Assembly: GCF_900115775.1 (NCBI RefSeq)
Contig: NZ_FOXS01000007.1
Location: 186,001 to 250,000 of the forward strand
DNA from: Hymenobacter arizonensis
GTDB taxonomy: Bacteria; Bacteroidota; Bacteroidia; Cytophagales; Hymenobacteraceae
Reading direction: 5' to 3'
DNA length: 64,000 nucleotides
A program made the position numbers and the translations under genes. Shown piece after piece: positions 19,619 to 30,200 of this stretch (the stretch's first letter is position 1; each line of letters starts with the position of its first letter). A model generated the notes under the pieces. That model saw only the letters and a program-made list of their open reading frames with translations, had not been told where the DNA came from and did no database searches.

Positions 19619-22198
19619 ATGAGATTTCTTGCTTCGCTGCTTCTGGTTTGCCTCGGGGCATTGCCAGCCGTAGCCCAGCGTATTTTACTCAGTGGCCAGG
19701 TGGTAGAGGCTACCAATGGGGAGCCGGTCCCATTCGCCTCCATTTTTGTTCCCAAAACCAGTTTCGGCGTTACCGCCGATGCCGATGGCCGGTTCAAGCT
19801 CACCATCACGGGCTCTCCCGACTCCATTGCGGCCTCAGCCATGGGCTTTGCCACCCAGCGGCGCAAGCTCACTGCCGCCCCCGAGCAGAAGGTGCTGTTT
19901 CGCCTGCGGTCCGGCGGCGTGGCCTTGGCCGAAGTGGTGGTGACCTCGCGCCAGCCAGAAAACCCGGCCTTTCGCATCCTGCGCGAAGTGCAGAAGCACA
20001 AGCCCAAAAACGAGCGCAACGCCCTACACGCGGCCGAGTTTGATTCTTACAACCGCATCGAAACCAGCCTGATTGACTTGCCCGCCAGCATGTCGAAACG
20101 CAAGGTTATCAAAGACATTCGGGCCCTGGCCGTGCGCCAGGGCGCCGCCGCTGCCTCCGACCACGACGCCCCGCTGCCCATATTTGCGTCCGAGGTAAGC
20201 TCGCGGGTGTACCAGAAATTTACGCCCCTGCGCCGGCGCGAAGACCTGCAGCACAAGCAGATGCGCGGCGCGGGCCCGCGCGAAGGCTCGGTGCTCTCGC
20301 AGATGCTGGGCTCGAACTTCCAAAACTTCGATTTCTACCCCAACTGGCAAAACATTCTGGGCAAGGACTTTATCTCGCCCATTGCCGAGGGTGGCCGCCT
20401 CACCTACGAGTACGAGCTGCAGGACTCCGTGTTTGTGGGCAAAGACTGGTGCTATAAGATTGCCGTGACGCCAAAGCGGGCCCACGACCTGGCCTTTAAA
20501 GGCACCATCTGGGTTACCGACGAAACCTACGCCCTGCGCCGGGTAGACCTGGTGGCCAGTCCCAACGCCAACATCAACTTCGTGAGCGAGCTGCGCGTGT
20601 TTCAGGAGCTCACGCCCCCCGCCGACGGCCCCGGCTTGGCCGCCCGCACCAAGCTGCTGCTGGCCGTGCGCCCCTCCGAGAAGCAAGCGGCCATGCTGGT
20701 ACGCTTCACCACGGTGAGCAGCAATTTTGTGCGCAACCAGCCCCACACCGAAAGCGGGTTCTACGACCAGCCCATTGTGTCGTCGCTGATGGAGCCCACC
20801 GAAAAAGGCGCCAGCGCCAGCCTGCTCAGCGGGCTGCCCCAGGGCACGGGCATGGGCTATTTCGACTTGAACCGGCCCGACACGCTCAGCCTCTCGGAAC
20901 GTCAGAACTTTGCCGTGCTCGACTCGGCCAGACAGCTGCCTTCGGTTCGCAACCTCCTCGACTGGGTCGAGCTGTTTGTGAATGGATACAAGCGGGTGGG
21001 GCGCTGGGACATTGGGCCCATTCTCAATACCTACTCCCGCAACGACTACGAGGGCAGCCGAATTCGTGTTGGCTTTCGCACCACGCCTGAAATCAGCCGC
21101 GACTGGGTCAGCCAGGGCTACCTGGCCTATGGCACCAAAGACGAGCGTCTGAAATACGGCCTCAAAACCAGCTTCATTGCCGAGCGCCGCCACTGGACCG
21201 TGTTCAGCGCCGAGTACCGGCACGACGTGGAGCAAGTGGCGCTGCTGGACAATGATTTCCTGCCCGATAACAACCTGTTTCTGGCGGCTTCGCGCTGGGG
21301 CCGCTTCATTCAGGGCCGCCCCATCCTGCGCGACTTGTACTCGCTGAGTGCCCAGCGCGACCTGTTCCACAACTTCATTCAGAGCGTGACGCTGCGCCAC
21401 CAGGACGTGTCGCCCCTGCACGACTTCGCGTACTTCTCCACGCCCGAGCGCGGCCCCTCGGCCCCCATTGGCCATGCCCTCACGCTCTCGGAGCTGGTGC
21501 TGGAGTCGCGCTACGCCCCCGACGAAAACCTGGTGCAAAGCGAGAACCGCCGCCGCTCCATTGGCCTGCGGCGCCTGCCGGTGTTCACGTTTCGCTATAC
21601 CGTGGGCTTCCGCAACCTGTTTGACGAAAATACCCCGCCGGCTTACCAGAAATTCAACTTGCTGGTGACGCAAAGCGTGTCGTTGGGCCAGCTGGGCCGC
21701 CTGGGCTACCGCGTCGAGGGCAGCTACATTCCCGATGCGGTGCCCTACCTCATTCTCAAAACCCCGCTCGGCAACCAGACGCCGTTCTACAACGCCAACG
21801 CCTTCAACCTGATGAACTACTTCGAGTTCGTGACCGACCGTTCGGTGTCGCTCCGGCTCGACCACCGCTTCGAAGGCTTGTTGCTGAACAGCATCCCGGG
21901 CATCCGGGCCCTGAACTGGCGCCTGGTGGCCACGGCCAACATGCTCTACGGCGACTTGTCGAACGCCAACCGGGTACAGCCCCGGCGCGACCGGGAAGGC
22001 CACGAGCTGCCCGGCATTCCCACCCTGGACAAGCAGCCGTACCTGGAAGCTGGCTACGGCGTCGAAAACATTTTCAAGTTTTTGCGGGTCGATTTCATTC
22101 ATCGCGTCACCTACCGCGACCAGCCGGCTCGCATCACCTCGTTCTCGCCCGAACACCGCAACTTCGGCGTCAAGCTCAGCGCCCAGTTCCGGCTCTAG
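19619..22198 (+). CDS. DUF5686 family outer-membrane protein with carboxypeptidase-like domain
   Basis: 859 residues. Signal peptide 1-20 (LLLVCLGALPAVAQ). Residues about 22-105 form a CarboxypepD_reg beta-sandwich: LSGQVVEATNGEPVPFASIFV, DADGRFKL, ASAMGFATQ. DUF5686 follows: EVVVTSRQPENPAFRILREV, FQNFDFYPNW, FKGTIWVTDETYALRRVDL. The long C-terminal half has alternating strands and ends FGVKLSAQFRL, as outer-membrane barrels do. The family is widespread in Bacteroidota and its role is unknown. Single gene, with 297 non-coding bases before it and a terminator after it. Confidence 0.9.
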   Translation: MRFLASLLLVCLGALPAVAQRILLSGQVVEATNGEPVPFASIFVPKTSFGVTADADGRFKLTITGSPDSIAASAMGFATQRRKLTAAPEQKVLFRLRSGGVALAEVVVTSRQPENPAFRILREVQKHKPKNERNALHAAEFDSYNRIETSLIDLPASMSKRKVIKDIRALAVRQGAAAASDHDAPLPIFASEVSSRVYQKFTPLRRREDLQHKQMRGAGPREGSVLSQMLGSNFQNFDFYPNWQNILGKDFISPIAEGGRLTYEYELQDSVFVGKDWCYKIAVTPKRAHDLAFKGTIWVTDETYALRRVDLVASPNANINFVSELRVFQELTPPADGPGLAARTKLLLAVRPSEKQAAMLVRFTTVSSNFVRNQPHTESGFYDQPIVSSLMEPTEKGASASLLSGLPQGTGMGYFDLNRPDTLSLSERQNFAVLDSARQLPSVRNLLDWVELFVNGYKRVGRWDIGPILNTYSRNDYEGSRIRVGFRTTPEISRDWVSQGYLAYGTKDERLKYGLKTSFIAERRHWTVFSAEYRHDVEQVALLDNDFLPDNNLFLAASRWGRFIQGRPILRDLYSLSAQRDLFHNFIQSVTLRHQDVSPLHDFAYFSTPERGPSAPIGHALTLSELVLESRYAPDENLVQSENRRRSIGLRRLPVFTFRYTVGFRNLFDENTPPAYQKFNLLVTQSVSLGQLGRLGYRVEGSYIPDAVPYLILKTPLGNQTPFYNANAFNLMNYFEFVTDRSVSLRLDHRFEGLLLNSIPGIRALNWRLVATANMLYGDLSNANRVQPRRDREGHELPGIPTLDKQPYLEAGYGVENIFKFLRVDFIHRVTYRDQPARITSFSPEHRNFGVKLSAQFRL

Positions 22199-22232
22199 TC
22201 TTTTCGTCCAGCAGGCTTTGCCTTAACTTCAG

Positions 22233-22265
22233 AGCCCATTGGTCGAAAGCCAGTGGGCTTTTTTG
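22233..22265 (+). terminator. Terminator after the DUF5686 gene
   Basis: A ten-base stem, AGCCCATTGG (22233-22242) with CCAGTGGGCT (22250-22259), one wobble, followed by TTTTTGTTTTTT. It ends 16 bases before the chosen start of the next gene, so that gene needs a promoter inside or just past it, or partial read-through. Confidence 0.8.
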
Positions 22266-22280
22266 TTTTTTCGGAACCAC

Positions 22281-24326
22281 ATGCAACACGTATCCAATCC
22301 GATTTCCAGCCAAGTGCCGGGCTGGGCAACGCGCAAGGGCCTAGGACGGCTTTTCAGCACGGGCCTGTTGCTGCTCGCCTTGCTGGCCAGCAGCCTAAGC
22401 AGCCGGGCGGCCGTGCCCGAGGACACGCTGGCGGTGAACCCCGCTCAGCGGTCCATTTACATGGACGAAAACTACTACAGCGTGCTGGAAGACCCCACCG
22501 GGCGCCTCACCCTGGCCGACGTGCAAAGCCCCGCCCTGGCGGCGCGCTTCCAAAAGCTGCGGGGCTCCGGGCAGCCGCCCAACATTCAGCACCCCAGCAG
22601 CACCTACTGGCTGCGCATCACCGTGCGCCACCCCGCCACCGAAACCGCTACCTGGTACCTCGAGCTCTACGACTCGCACATTGGCCGGGCGGTGTTCTTC
22701 CGCCCCGTGGCCGATGCCGGCCTTGCCGGAGCTCCAGCCGCTTATGACAGTGTGGCCACCGGCGCCAGCCTGCCCTTCGCCACTCGCCCCCACCCCTACA
22801 AAAACTTCCTGTTTGACCTGCCGCCCCGCCGGGGCCAAACCGCGACCTATTACCTGCGCCTGCGCTCCGATACCCGCACCAGCTTCCGGGCCATGCTGCA
22901 TAGCAGCGACGGCCTCATTCCGGAGCTATCGGTGCAGTACTGGCTGCTGGGGGTGTTCTATGGCATCCTGTTTATCATGGTGCTCTACAACCTCATTCTG
23001 TTCTTCTTCCTGAAGGAGCAGACCTATTTCTCCTACGTGCTCTACGTGGTGAGCGGGGCCTTGCTTTTTCTGACCGAAGACGGGCTGGGCTTTCAGTACC
23101 TGTGGGCCGGCTGGCCGGGGCTCAACCACTTCATTGGGGCGATAGCGCCGGTACTGCTGCTACTCACGTTCGCCCTCTACGCCAGCGGCTTTCTGGACAC
23201 GGCCTCGCGCCTGCCGGCGCTGCACCGCATCGGGCGCTGGGTGGTGGGGGTGAGTACAGCCCTGTTGGTGGTCGACGCAGCCGTGATTCACTCAGGTTTT
23301 AGCTTCTGGCTGTACCTGCTGCCGTATGGCTTGCTCTACTACATTGCCTACCAGGCCTACCGGAGCGGGCTGAAGCCGGCCCGCTACCTCTTGCTGGGCC
23401 AGGGCCTGGTGGCCAGCAGCCTGGCCTTCCTTATCATGCGTAAGCTGGGCATTGATTTCTACAACAATGCCTACACCGTATACAGCCTGTACGTGGCCTT
23501 TGTGGCCGAAGTAGTGGTATTGAGCTACGCCCTAGGCGAGAAAATCAAGGGCATCATGGATACCACCCTGCTCACCCAAAACCGCCTGCTGAAGCAGCTG
23601 CGCAAGAAGCACCAGGCCCAGGACCGGCTGGTAGAGCAGATGCGCGAAAACCAAGAGCTGAAAGACCACCTCAACACCGAGCTTGAGGCCCTGGTAACCC
23701 AGCGCACGGCCGAGCTGCGCCGCCAGAACGACACGGTGGCCGCCCAAAACCGCGAGCTGCTCGAAGCCAATGGCCTGCTGGCCTTGCAGTCGGCCGCCAT
23801 CGAGAAGCTCAACAGCGAGCTGAGCCGCGACCTGCACGCCGAGAAAGCCGCCCGCATTGAAGCCCGTGAAGTTGACTTCGGCGAGTTCAGCCAGATATAC
23901 CCCGACAAGGACGCCTGCCTCCGTTACTTAGCCGACCTGAAGTGGGCGCAGGGCGGCTACCGCTGCCGCAAGTGCGGCCACGAAAAAAGCTGTGAAGCCC
24001 GCGAGCCCCACGCCCGCCGCTGCACGCGCTGCCGCTACGTGGAGTCGGCCACGGCCGGCACCCTACTGCAAAAGTGCAAGTTCTCAATAGTGAAAGCACT
24101 GTACGCCGTGTTCCTGCTGCACGCTCACAAAGGGAACTACTCGCCCGCCGAGCTGGCGCGCGTGTTGGAGCTACGGCAGGCCACGAGCTGGGCCTTTGCT
24201 CAAAAGGTGCTGGCGGCTTTGCAGCGCCGCCGCCTGGCTTCCGACTACGAAGACGGCGAGCCCTGGACTCACGTGCTGCTGGACGCCACAGCCGAAGCCG
24301 AATTGGCCGAAATTGAGGAGATGTAA
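22281..24326 (+). CDS. 7TMR-DISM membrane sensor fused to an IS1595-type transposase zinc ribbon
   Basis: 681 residues from the ATG at 22281 (an upstream TTG at 22239 would lie in the terminator). Signal-like segment about 18-40. Periplasmic DISMED2-type beta domain about 45-190: SSTYWLRITVRHP, WYLELYDSHIGRAVFF, YYLRLRSDTRTSF. Seven membrane helices about 215-425 (WLLGVFYGILFIMVLYNLIL onward). Coiled coil about 430-535. Then CLRYLADLKWAQGGYRCRKCGHEK with C562/C565 and C581/C584 (CTRC), FSIVKALYAVFLL and ELARVLELRQATSWAFAQKVL, which is the zinc ribbon and helix-turn-helix of IS1595 transposases. No DDE nuclease follows. Likely a membrane-tethered DNA-binding regulator derived from a transposase (inference). 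Confidence 0.88.
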   Translation: MQHVSNPISSQVPGWATRKGLGRLFSTGLLLLALLASSLSSRAAVPEDTLAVNPAQRSIYMDENYYSVLEDPTGRLTLADVQSPALAARFQKLRGSGQPPNIQHPSSTYWLRITVRHPATETATWYLELYDSHIGRAVFFRPVADAGLAGAPAAYDSVATGASLPFATRPHPYKNFLFDLPPRRGQTATYYLRLRSDTRTSFRAMLHSSDGLIPELSVQYWLLGVFYGILFIMVLYNLILFFFLKEQTYFSYVLYVVSGALLFLTEDGLGFQYLWAGWPGLNHFIGAIAPVLLLLTFALYASGFLDTASRLPALHRIGRWVVGVSTALLVVDAAVIHSGFSFWLYLLPYGLLYYIAYQAYRSGLKPARYLLLGQGLVASSLAFLIMRKLGIDFYNNAYTVYSLYVAFVAEVVVLSYALGEKIKGIMDTTLLTQNRLLKQLRKKHQAQDRLVEQMRENQELKDHLNTELEALVTQRTAELRRQNDTVAAQNRELLEANGLLALQSAAIEKLNSELSRDLHAEKAARIEAREVDFGEFSQIYPDKDACLRYLADLKWAQGGYRCRKCGHEKSCEAREPHARRCTRCRYVESATAGTLLQKCKFSIVKALYAVFLLHAHKGNYSPAELARVLELRQATSWAFAQKVLAALQRRRLASDYEDGEPWTHVLLDATAEAELAEIEEM

Positions 24327-24684
24327 ACGGTCCGATTTGGTCCAAAAAGCTCCGGTAACGTTTGCGATAATGCGTGCCCTTTCATTCGGCCTTGGCATGT
24401 ATTCTGACCAGTATTTGAGGCGCGTAGACGGGGCACAGCATTTTTTGTGAATTATTTTTCACTTAACTGCACTTTTTTTCGTTGTTTTTTAGCCTGCGAA
24501 GTGAAAACATCAAAATGCGGGAATAGAATAGACAAGGCCTAAACCACACTTTTTGTGTGTGCAGCAAGCGTATAACACTATGGAGGCTTAAGCGCAAAAA
24601 CAGCCAAAACACCCGTTCTAAGGGCTTTTCCGAATTGCGTTTGCCAAACACGTTCATATACATTTGGGCAACACTTCCCGCCCA
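24327..24684. other. Non-coding region upstream of the polysaccharide utilisation locus
   Basis: 358 bases, more AT-rich than the surroundings, with no credible open frame. It should hold the promoter of the GH3 gene. TACATTTG at 24659-24666 resembles the Bacteroidota -7 box (TAnnTTTG), but no well-spaced -33 box is seen, so I do not call it. Confidence 0.5.
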
Positions 24685-27189
24685 ATGTCCGTGTTTCGAG
24701 CTCTCCCCACTCTCCTTTCGACGGAGAAAATCCGTCCGTTGCCAACGGCTCCTGGTGTGCCCTTTGGCTGGCGCAAGCTGCTGCTGGCCCTGCCCCTTTT
24801 GGCAGCCTGCCAGCGAGGAGTAGTCCCTGGCGCCACCATCACTGCTGCTGCCGCACCCATAACCAGCGCACCCGTAGCAGCCGCAACAGCTGCGGCCTTT
24901 AGCCCGCGCGTGCAACAGCTGCTGGCGCAGATGACGCTGGAGGAGAAAATTGGGCAGATGACCCAACTCAACATTTCGGTGATAAATACCACCGGAGTGC
25001 AAAAAGACGTAGTGCTGGACTCGGCCAAAGCCGCTAAGCTGGTTCGGGAATTTCATATTGGCTCCTTCCTGAACGGCGAGGCTGTGCCCGCGGCCCAGTG
25101 GGTGCGCTACTCGGCCGCGCTGCAGCGCATTGCCCTGCGCGAGTCGCGGCTGAAGGTGCCCATTATCTATGGCATCGACCACATGCACGGGGCGAGCTAC
25201 GTGGCGGGCACGGCCATTTTTCCGCACAACATCAACCTCGGCGCCACCTTCAACCCGGAGCTGGCTCGCCAAACGGCCCGCGCCACCGTGCTGGAGTCGG
25301 CCGACCTAGGCCACCACTGGGTGTTTGCGCCAGTGCTGGACCTGGGGGTGAACGCCTACTGGCCCCGCTTCTACGAAACCTACGGCGAAGACCCGCTGGT
25401 AGCCTCCCGCCTGGGCGCCGCCTTTGTGCGCGAGCTGCAGAACAACACCGAAATCGCCCCTTACAAAGTGGCCGGCTCGGGCAAGCATTTCATAGGCTAC
25501 TCCGACCCCCGCAACGGCTGGGACCGCACCAACGCCCTCATTCCCGACCAGCGGATGCAGGAGTTTTTCCGGCCTTCGTTTCAGGCTGCAATCGATTCCG
25601 GCCTGAAATCCATCATGATTAACTCGGGCGAAATCAACGGTGAGCCGGTGCACGCGTCGCGGGCCATTCTCACGGATTTGCTGCGCGACCAGATGGGTTT
25701 CAAAGGCGTAGCCGTGACCGACTGGGAAGACATTATCCGGCTGGTGCGCATTCAGAAAGTGGCCGCCAATGAGAAGGAAGCCACCTGGATGGCCATCGAC
25801 GCCGGCGTGGACATGGCCATGACACCCTACACCACCACCTTCTGCCGCCTGGTGAAAGAGCTAGTTCAGGAAGGCCGCCTCACGGAGGCGCGCATCGACC
25901 TTTCGGCGGGCCGCGTGCTGCAGATGAAGGACGAAATCGGCTTGTTTGAAAACCCCATGCCCCGCGCCGACCGCCTCTCCCGCGTCGGCGACCCCGCCCT
26001 GCGCGCCCAGGCCGTAGAGGCCGCCCGGCAGTCGTTGGTGCTGCTCAAAAACGACAAGCAGGCCCTGCCCCTGGCCCCGGCCCGCGTGAAGCGGCTGCTG
26101 GTGGTGGGTCCCTCGGCCGAGTCGCGCGCCAACCTTGCGGGCGGCTGGACGCTGGCCTGGCAGGGCCGCCCGGAAGACGCCTACCCCAAAGACGTGCCCA
26201 CCCTGGTGGAAGCCCTGCGCAAGGAATACCCCAACGCCAAAGTAGAAACCCTTCCCTACCGCGATGCCAAAGGCAAGATGCAATTGACCAGCATTGCGGC
26301 GGCGGCCAAACAGGCCGATGCCATTGTGCTGGCCTTGGGCGAGCGCCCCTACACCGAAGGCCTGGGCAATACCTCGGACCTGACCCTGCCCGACGACCAG
26401 CAGCAGCTAACCCGGGCGGCGCAGGCCAGCGGCAAGCCCACGGTACTCGTGGTGATTGGCGGCCGGCCCGGCATTATTCGGAGCGTGGCCGATAAGTCGA
26501 CGGCCATCATTTGGGCGGGGCTGCCGGGGTACGGCGGGGGCACGGCCCTGGCCGAAGTCATCAGCGGCAAGACCAACCCGAGCGGCAAGCTGCCTTTCAC
26601 TTACCCGCAGTTTGCGGGCCACATCTCGAACTACCACCACGACAACAACGAGAACAGTCTCGACCTGAGCGACTTCGGCGCCGGCTTCGAGCAGCGCGGC
26701 CCCAAGTATAAAAGCTCCATGCTCACGGAGTTTGGCGAGGGCCTGAGCTACACCACTTACGCTTACTCGGGGCTGGCCCTGAGCGACTCCATCATCAGCG
26801 GGCAAGGTGGCAAGCTGCGGGCCACGGTGCGCGTAGCCAACACCGGCACCCGCGCCGGCCAGGAAGCCGTGCTCTGGTTTCTGACCGACGAGGTAGGCCG
26901 CATTGCCCGCCCGGTGCGCATGCTCAAGCACTTCGATAAGCAAGCCTTTGCCGTGGGCCAGGCCCGCGACATGGCCTTCGACATCGACCCCCTGCGCGAC
27001 CTGAGCTACCCCGACGGCCAGGGCCGCCCCCAGCTGGAAAACGGCTGGTACACCCTGCGCGTGGGCTCCCAAACCGTCCGCTTCCGCTACGCGGGTGGGC
27101 CGGTGGCCAGCACCACTACGGCTCCGGCCGGCGCTACCGGCGCCGTGCTACCAGCGTCCCGCACTGCTCAGCCCGGAGCACCCAAGTAG
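24685..27189 (+). CDS. bglX: GH3 beta-glucosidase lipoprotein (BglX-like)
   Basis: 834 residues from ATG 24685; a GTG at 24757 would give a shorter, more typical lipoprotein signal. Lipobox LLAAC with the acylated cysteine at 42. GH3 N-terminal barrel about 75-410: GQMTQLN, IPIIYGIDHMHG-like PIIYGIDHMHGAS, GSGKHFIGY, and AVTDWEDI with nucleophile D346. GH3 C-terminal domain about 440-680 and fibronectin-III-like domain about 715-800 (LRATVRVANTGTRAGQEAVLWF). It releases glucose from short beta-glucans in the periplasm or on the surface. It is the first gene of a locus with SusC/D and two GH16 enzymes, so beta-1,3-glucan oligosaccharides are the likely substrate. Confidence 0.95.
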   Translation: MSVFRALPTLLSTEKIRPLPTAPGVPFGWRKLLLALPLLAACQRGVVPGATITAAAAPITSAPVAAATAAAFSPRVQQLLAQMTLEEKIGQMTQLNISVINTTGVQKDVVLDSAKAAKLVREFHIGSFLNGEAVPAAQWVRYSAALQRIALRESRLKVPIIYGIDHMHGASYVAGTAIFPHNINLGATFNPELARQTARATVLESADLGHHWVFAPVLDLGVNAYWPRFYETYGEDPLVASRLGAAFVRELQNNTEIAPYKVAGSGKHFIGYSDPRNGWDRTNALIPDQRMQEFFRPSFQAAIDSGLKSIMINSGEINGEPVHASRAILTDLLRDQMGFKGVAVTDWEDIIRLVRIQKVAANEKEATWMAIDAGVDMAMTPYTTTFCRLVKELVQEGRLTEARIDLSAGRVLQMKDEIGLFENPMPRADRLSRVGDPALRAQAVEAARQSLVLLKNDKQALPLAPARVKRLLVVGPSAESRANLAGGWTLAWQGRPEDAYPKDVPTLVEALRKEYPNAKVETLPYRDAKGKMQLTSIAAAAKQADAIVLALGERPYTEGLGNTSDLTLPDDQQQLTRAAQASGKPTVLVVIGGRPGIIRSVADKSTAIIWAGLPGYGGGTALAEVISGKTNPSGKLPFTYPQFAGHISNYHHDNNENSLDLSDFGAGFEQRGPKYKSSMLTEFGEGLSYTTYAYSGLALSDSIISGQGGKLRATVRVANTGTRAGQEAVLWFLTDEVGRIARPVRMLKHFDKQAFAVGQARDMAFDIDPLRDLSYPDGQGRPQLENGWYTLRVGSQTVRFRYAGGPVASTTTAPAGATGAVLPASRTAQPGAPK

Positions 27190-27252
27190 CCCGGACCGCC
27201 TTCTCCGAATTCAAACTTTTCACCATTCGCTTACCTCTTCACACTTCCCACC

Positions 27253-30200
27253 ATGAAGCGAAATCTTTACTTTAATGCGCTGGTACGCCGCACTGCGGTG
27301 GTGCTGGCGTGCGGGCTGCCTGCCCTGGCAGTGGCAGCCCCAACTGGGCCTGAATTGCTGCTGGCCCGCCCCGTGGCCGACGTGCCCGTATCGGGCCGCG
27401 TGGTTGGGCCCGACGGCGTGGGCCTGCCCGGCGTGACGGTGCTGGTGCGCGGCACTAGCTTGGGCACCAGCACGAGCCCTGATGGCTCGTTCAGCCTGAC
27501 GGCTCCGGAAGGCAGCACGCTGGTCTTCAGTTTTGTGGGTTTCACTACCCAAACGATTGTGGCGGCGGCCAACTTGGGCGCGGTCAACATTACGCTGAAA
27601 GAAGATGCCCAGAAGCTGAACGAAGTGGTGGTGGTGGGCTACGGCACCCAGCAACGCGGCAGCGTGACAGGCGCAGTGTCGTCGGTTTCGGCGCGGGATA
27701 TTGCCACGCAGCCGGTGGCCGATGCCACGCAGGCCCTGCAGGGCCGGGCCGCGGGCGTCACGGTGACGTCGAACGGCGGCGCCCCGGGCGGCGCGGCGGG
27801 CACGTCCATCCGGGTGCGGGGCATCACCTCGGCCGGCAATAACAACCCGCTGTACGTGGTGGACGGCTTTCCGCTGCCCGAGGGCGGCGACAACCAGCTG
27901 AACGCCATCAGCCCCAACGACATTGAAACCATTGACATTCTGAAGGATGCCTCGGCCACAGCCATCTACGGCGTGCGGGCTGCTAATGGCGTGGTGCTCA
28001 TCACCACCAAGCGGGGCAAGGCCGGCGTTTCGACCATCAACGTGGATGCCTACCGCGGCGTGCAGCAGGTGTGGCGCAAGCTGGACCTGCTGAATGCCAA
28101 GGAGTACGCGGTTATCAACAACGAAAACCGCATTGCGGGCAACGAGCCCATAGTGGTGCCCGCCTTGCGTAACCCCGAAGCCCTGGGCGAAGGCACCAAC
28201 TGGCAAGACGAGGTATTCCGCCGAGCGGCCATTCAGAACTACGCCATGTCGGCCACGGGGGGCAGCGAGAAGGCCCGCTTCGCGGTGTCGGGCAGCTATT
28301 TCCAGCAGGACGGCACCATCATCGGGTCGCAGTTTGAGCGCTTTACGCTGCGCGCTAATGGCGACCTGCAAGTAAACAAGATGCTGAAGCTGGGCAGTAA
28401 CATTGCCCTCACCAACCTCAACGACCGGCAGGTGAACACCGGCGGCGGCAACGATGGCGAACGCAACAACGAGTACGGCACCGTGCAGCACATGCTGCGC
28501 ATTCCGGCCACCATTCCGGTGTTCCGGCCCGACGGCGGCTATTATGAGCCGCGGGGCCAACAAGACAACTTCGTGGAGGAGAACCCCGTGGTAGCCGCCA
28601 CCCTTACCAACCAGAAGTTTGTGCGGAACCGGGCTCTCACCACGTTTTTCGCGGAGCTGGAGCCCGTGAAAGGCCTGCGCTTCCGCACCAACGTGGGCGC
28701 CGACCTCATTTTCAACAACTTCAACTCCTTCCGGCCTTCGGTAGCGGAATTGAGAGTGCAGCGTGTGGACAATACCAGCGGAACCCCGGTCACTGTCACC
28801 GACACCTACTCGACCCGCTACAACCAAGCCGGCGCGTCGGCCACGTCGGACTACAACACCAGCTACCTCATCGAGAACACGGCAACGTACGACCACCTCT
28901 TCGCCGACAAGCACCAGGTGACCGTGCTGCTGGGCCAGTCGGCGCAGGTTATCAATACCCAAAACGTGCAGGCGTATCGCACGGGCTACCTGCGCAACGA
29001 CCTGCAGGTAATCAACTCCGGCCCCATCAACACGCTGCTGGCCAACGGGGGCAACATCACCCCTCGCCAAAGCATTGCCAGCTACTTCAGCCGCGTCAAC
29101 TACGAGTTTGCCGGCAAGTACCTGTTCTCGGCCATTGCCCGCTACGACGGCATCAGCAGCTTCCCGCCCGGCGATAAGTTCGGCTTCTTCCCGGGGGTGT
29201 CGGCGGGCTGGCGCATTTCGGAAGAGGACTTTTTGAAAGGCAACCGCACCATCAGCAACCTGAAGCTGCGCGTGGGCTACGGCCGGGTGGGCAACCCCAA
29301 CAACGCGGGCCGCTTTGCTTACCTGTTCGCCATCAACTCGGGCATTCAGTACCCCTTCGGTAGCGCCGGCACTATCTCGAACGGGGCCGCCCCCACCCGC
29401 CTGCCCAACCCCGATTTGCGCTGGGAGAATAACAACCAAGCTAACTTCGGCATCGACTTTGGCTTCCTCGACAACCGCTTCGAGGGCAGCATCGACATTT
29501 ACGACCGCACCTCGCCCAACCTGATTGCGCCGGTGCCAGTGTCGCTGGTGTCGGGCACGTTTGAGCCCGTGAACCGCAACGCGGCTTCGGCCTACAACCG
29601 CGGCATCGACTTCTCCTTCACCTCGCGCAACATTCAGGGCAGCGGCACCGCCCTGAACTGGTCGACCACCCTGAACGTGTCGGCCTACAAAACCGAGCTG
29701 GAAAAGCTGGGCGTGGGCTACCCCTACGACGGTCTGAGGGGCCTGAGCGGCGTGATAGTGCGTTACGACGAGGGCCAGGCCTTCGGCTCCTTCTTTGGCT
29801 TCCAGGCCGATGGCCTTTTCCAAACGCCGGAAGACGTGAAGAACCACGCCATCCAGGGCGGCGCCGCCCCCGGCGACATCCGCTTCCGCGACATCAACAA
29901 CGACGGCATCATCAACGCCGACGACCGTACCTACATCGGCAACCCCAACCCCAAGTTCACCTACGGCATCAACAACACGGTGAGCTGGATGGGCTTCGAC
30001 CTGAACGTGTTTCTGCAGGGCTCGCAGGGCAACAAAATCTACAACCAGAACCGCTACCTGCTGGAAAGCCCTTTGTATGGCAATAGCAGCGGCAGCACCC
30101 GCGTGCTGGGCCGCTGGACCGGCCCTGGCACCAGCAACGACGTGCCCCGCGCCGTGGCCGGCGACCCCAACACCAACCTGCGCGTGAGCAGCTACTACGT

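Noticed and set aside
20024..22156. 710-codon open frame on the minus strand
   Set aside because: Antisense to the DUF5686 gene; no recognisable fold and composition typical of a shadow frame.
22281..24326. Active IS1595-family transposase
   Set aside because: Only the zinc ribbon and helix-turn-helix part is present, fused to a full sensor; no DDE domain or terminal inverted repeats.
24640..24666. Promoter TTTG...TACATTTG upstream of the GH3 gene
   Set aside because: Spacing of 15 bases between boxes is too short for the known Bacteroidota pattern and would leave a very short leader.
27220..29847. 875-codon open frame on the minus strand
   Set aside because: It is antisense to the SusC gene, rich in Val/His/Gly/Arg repeats with no domain, a normal by-product of GC-rich coding DNA.
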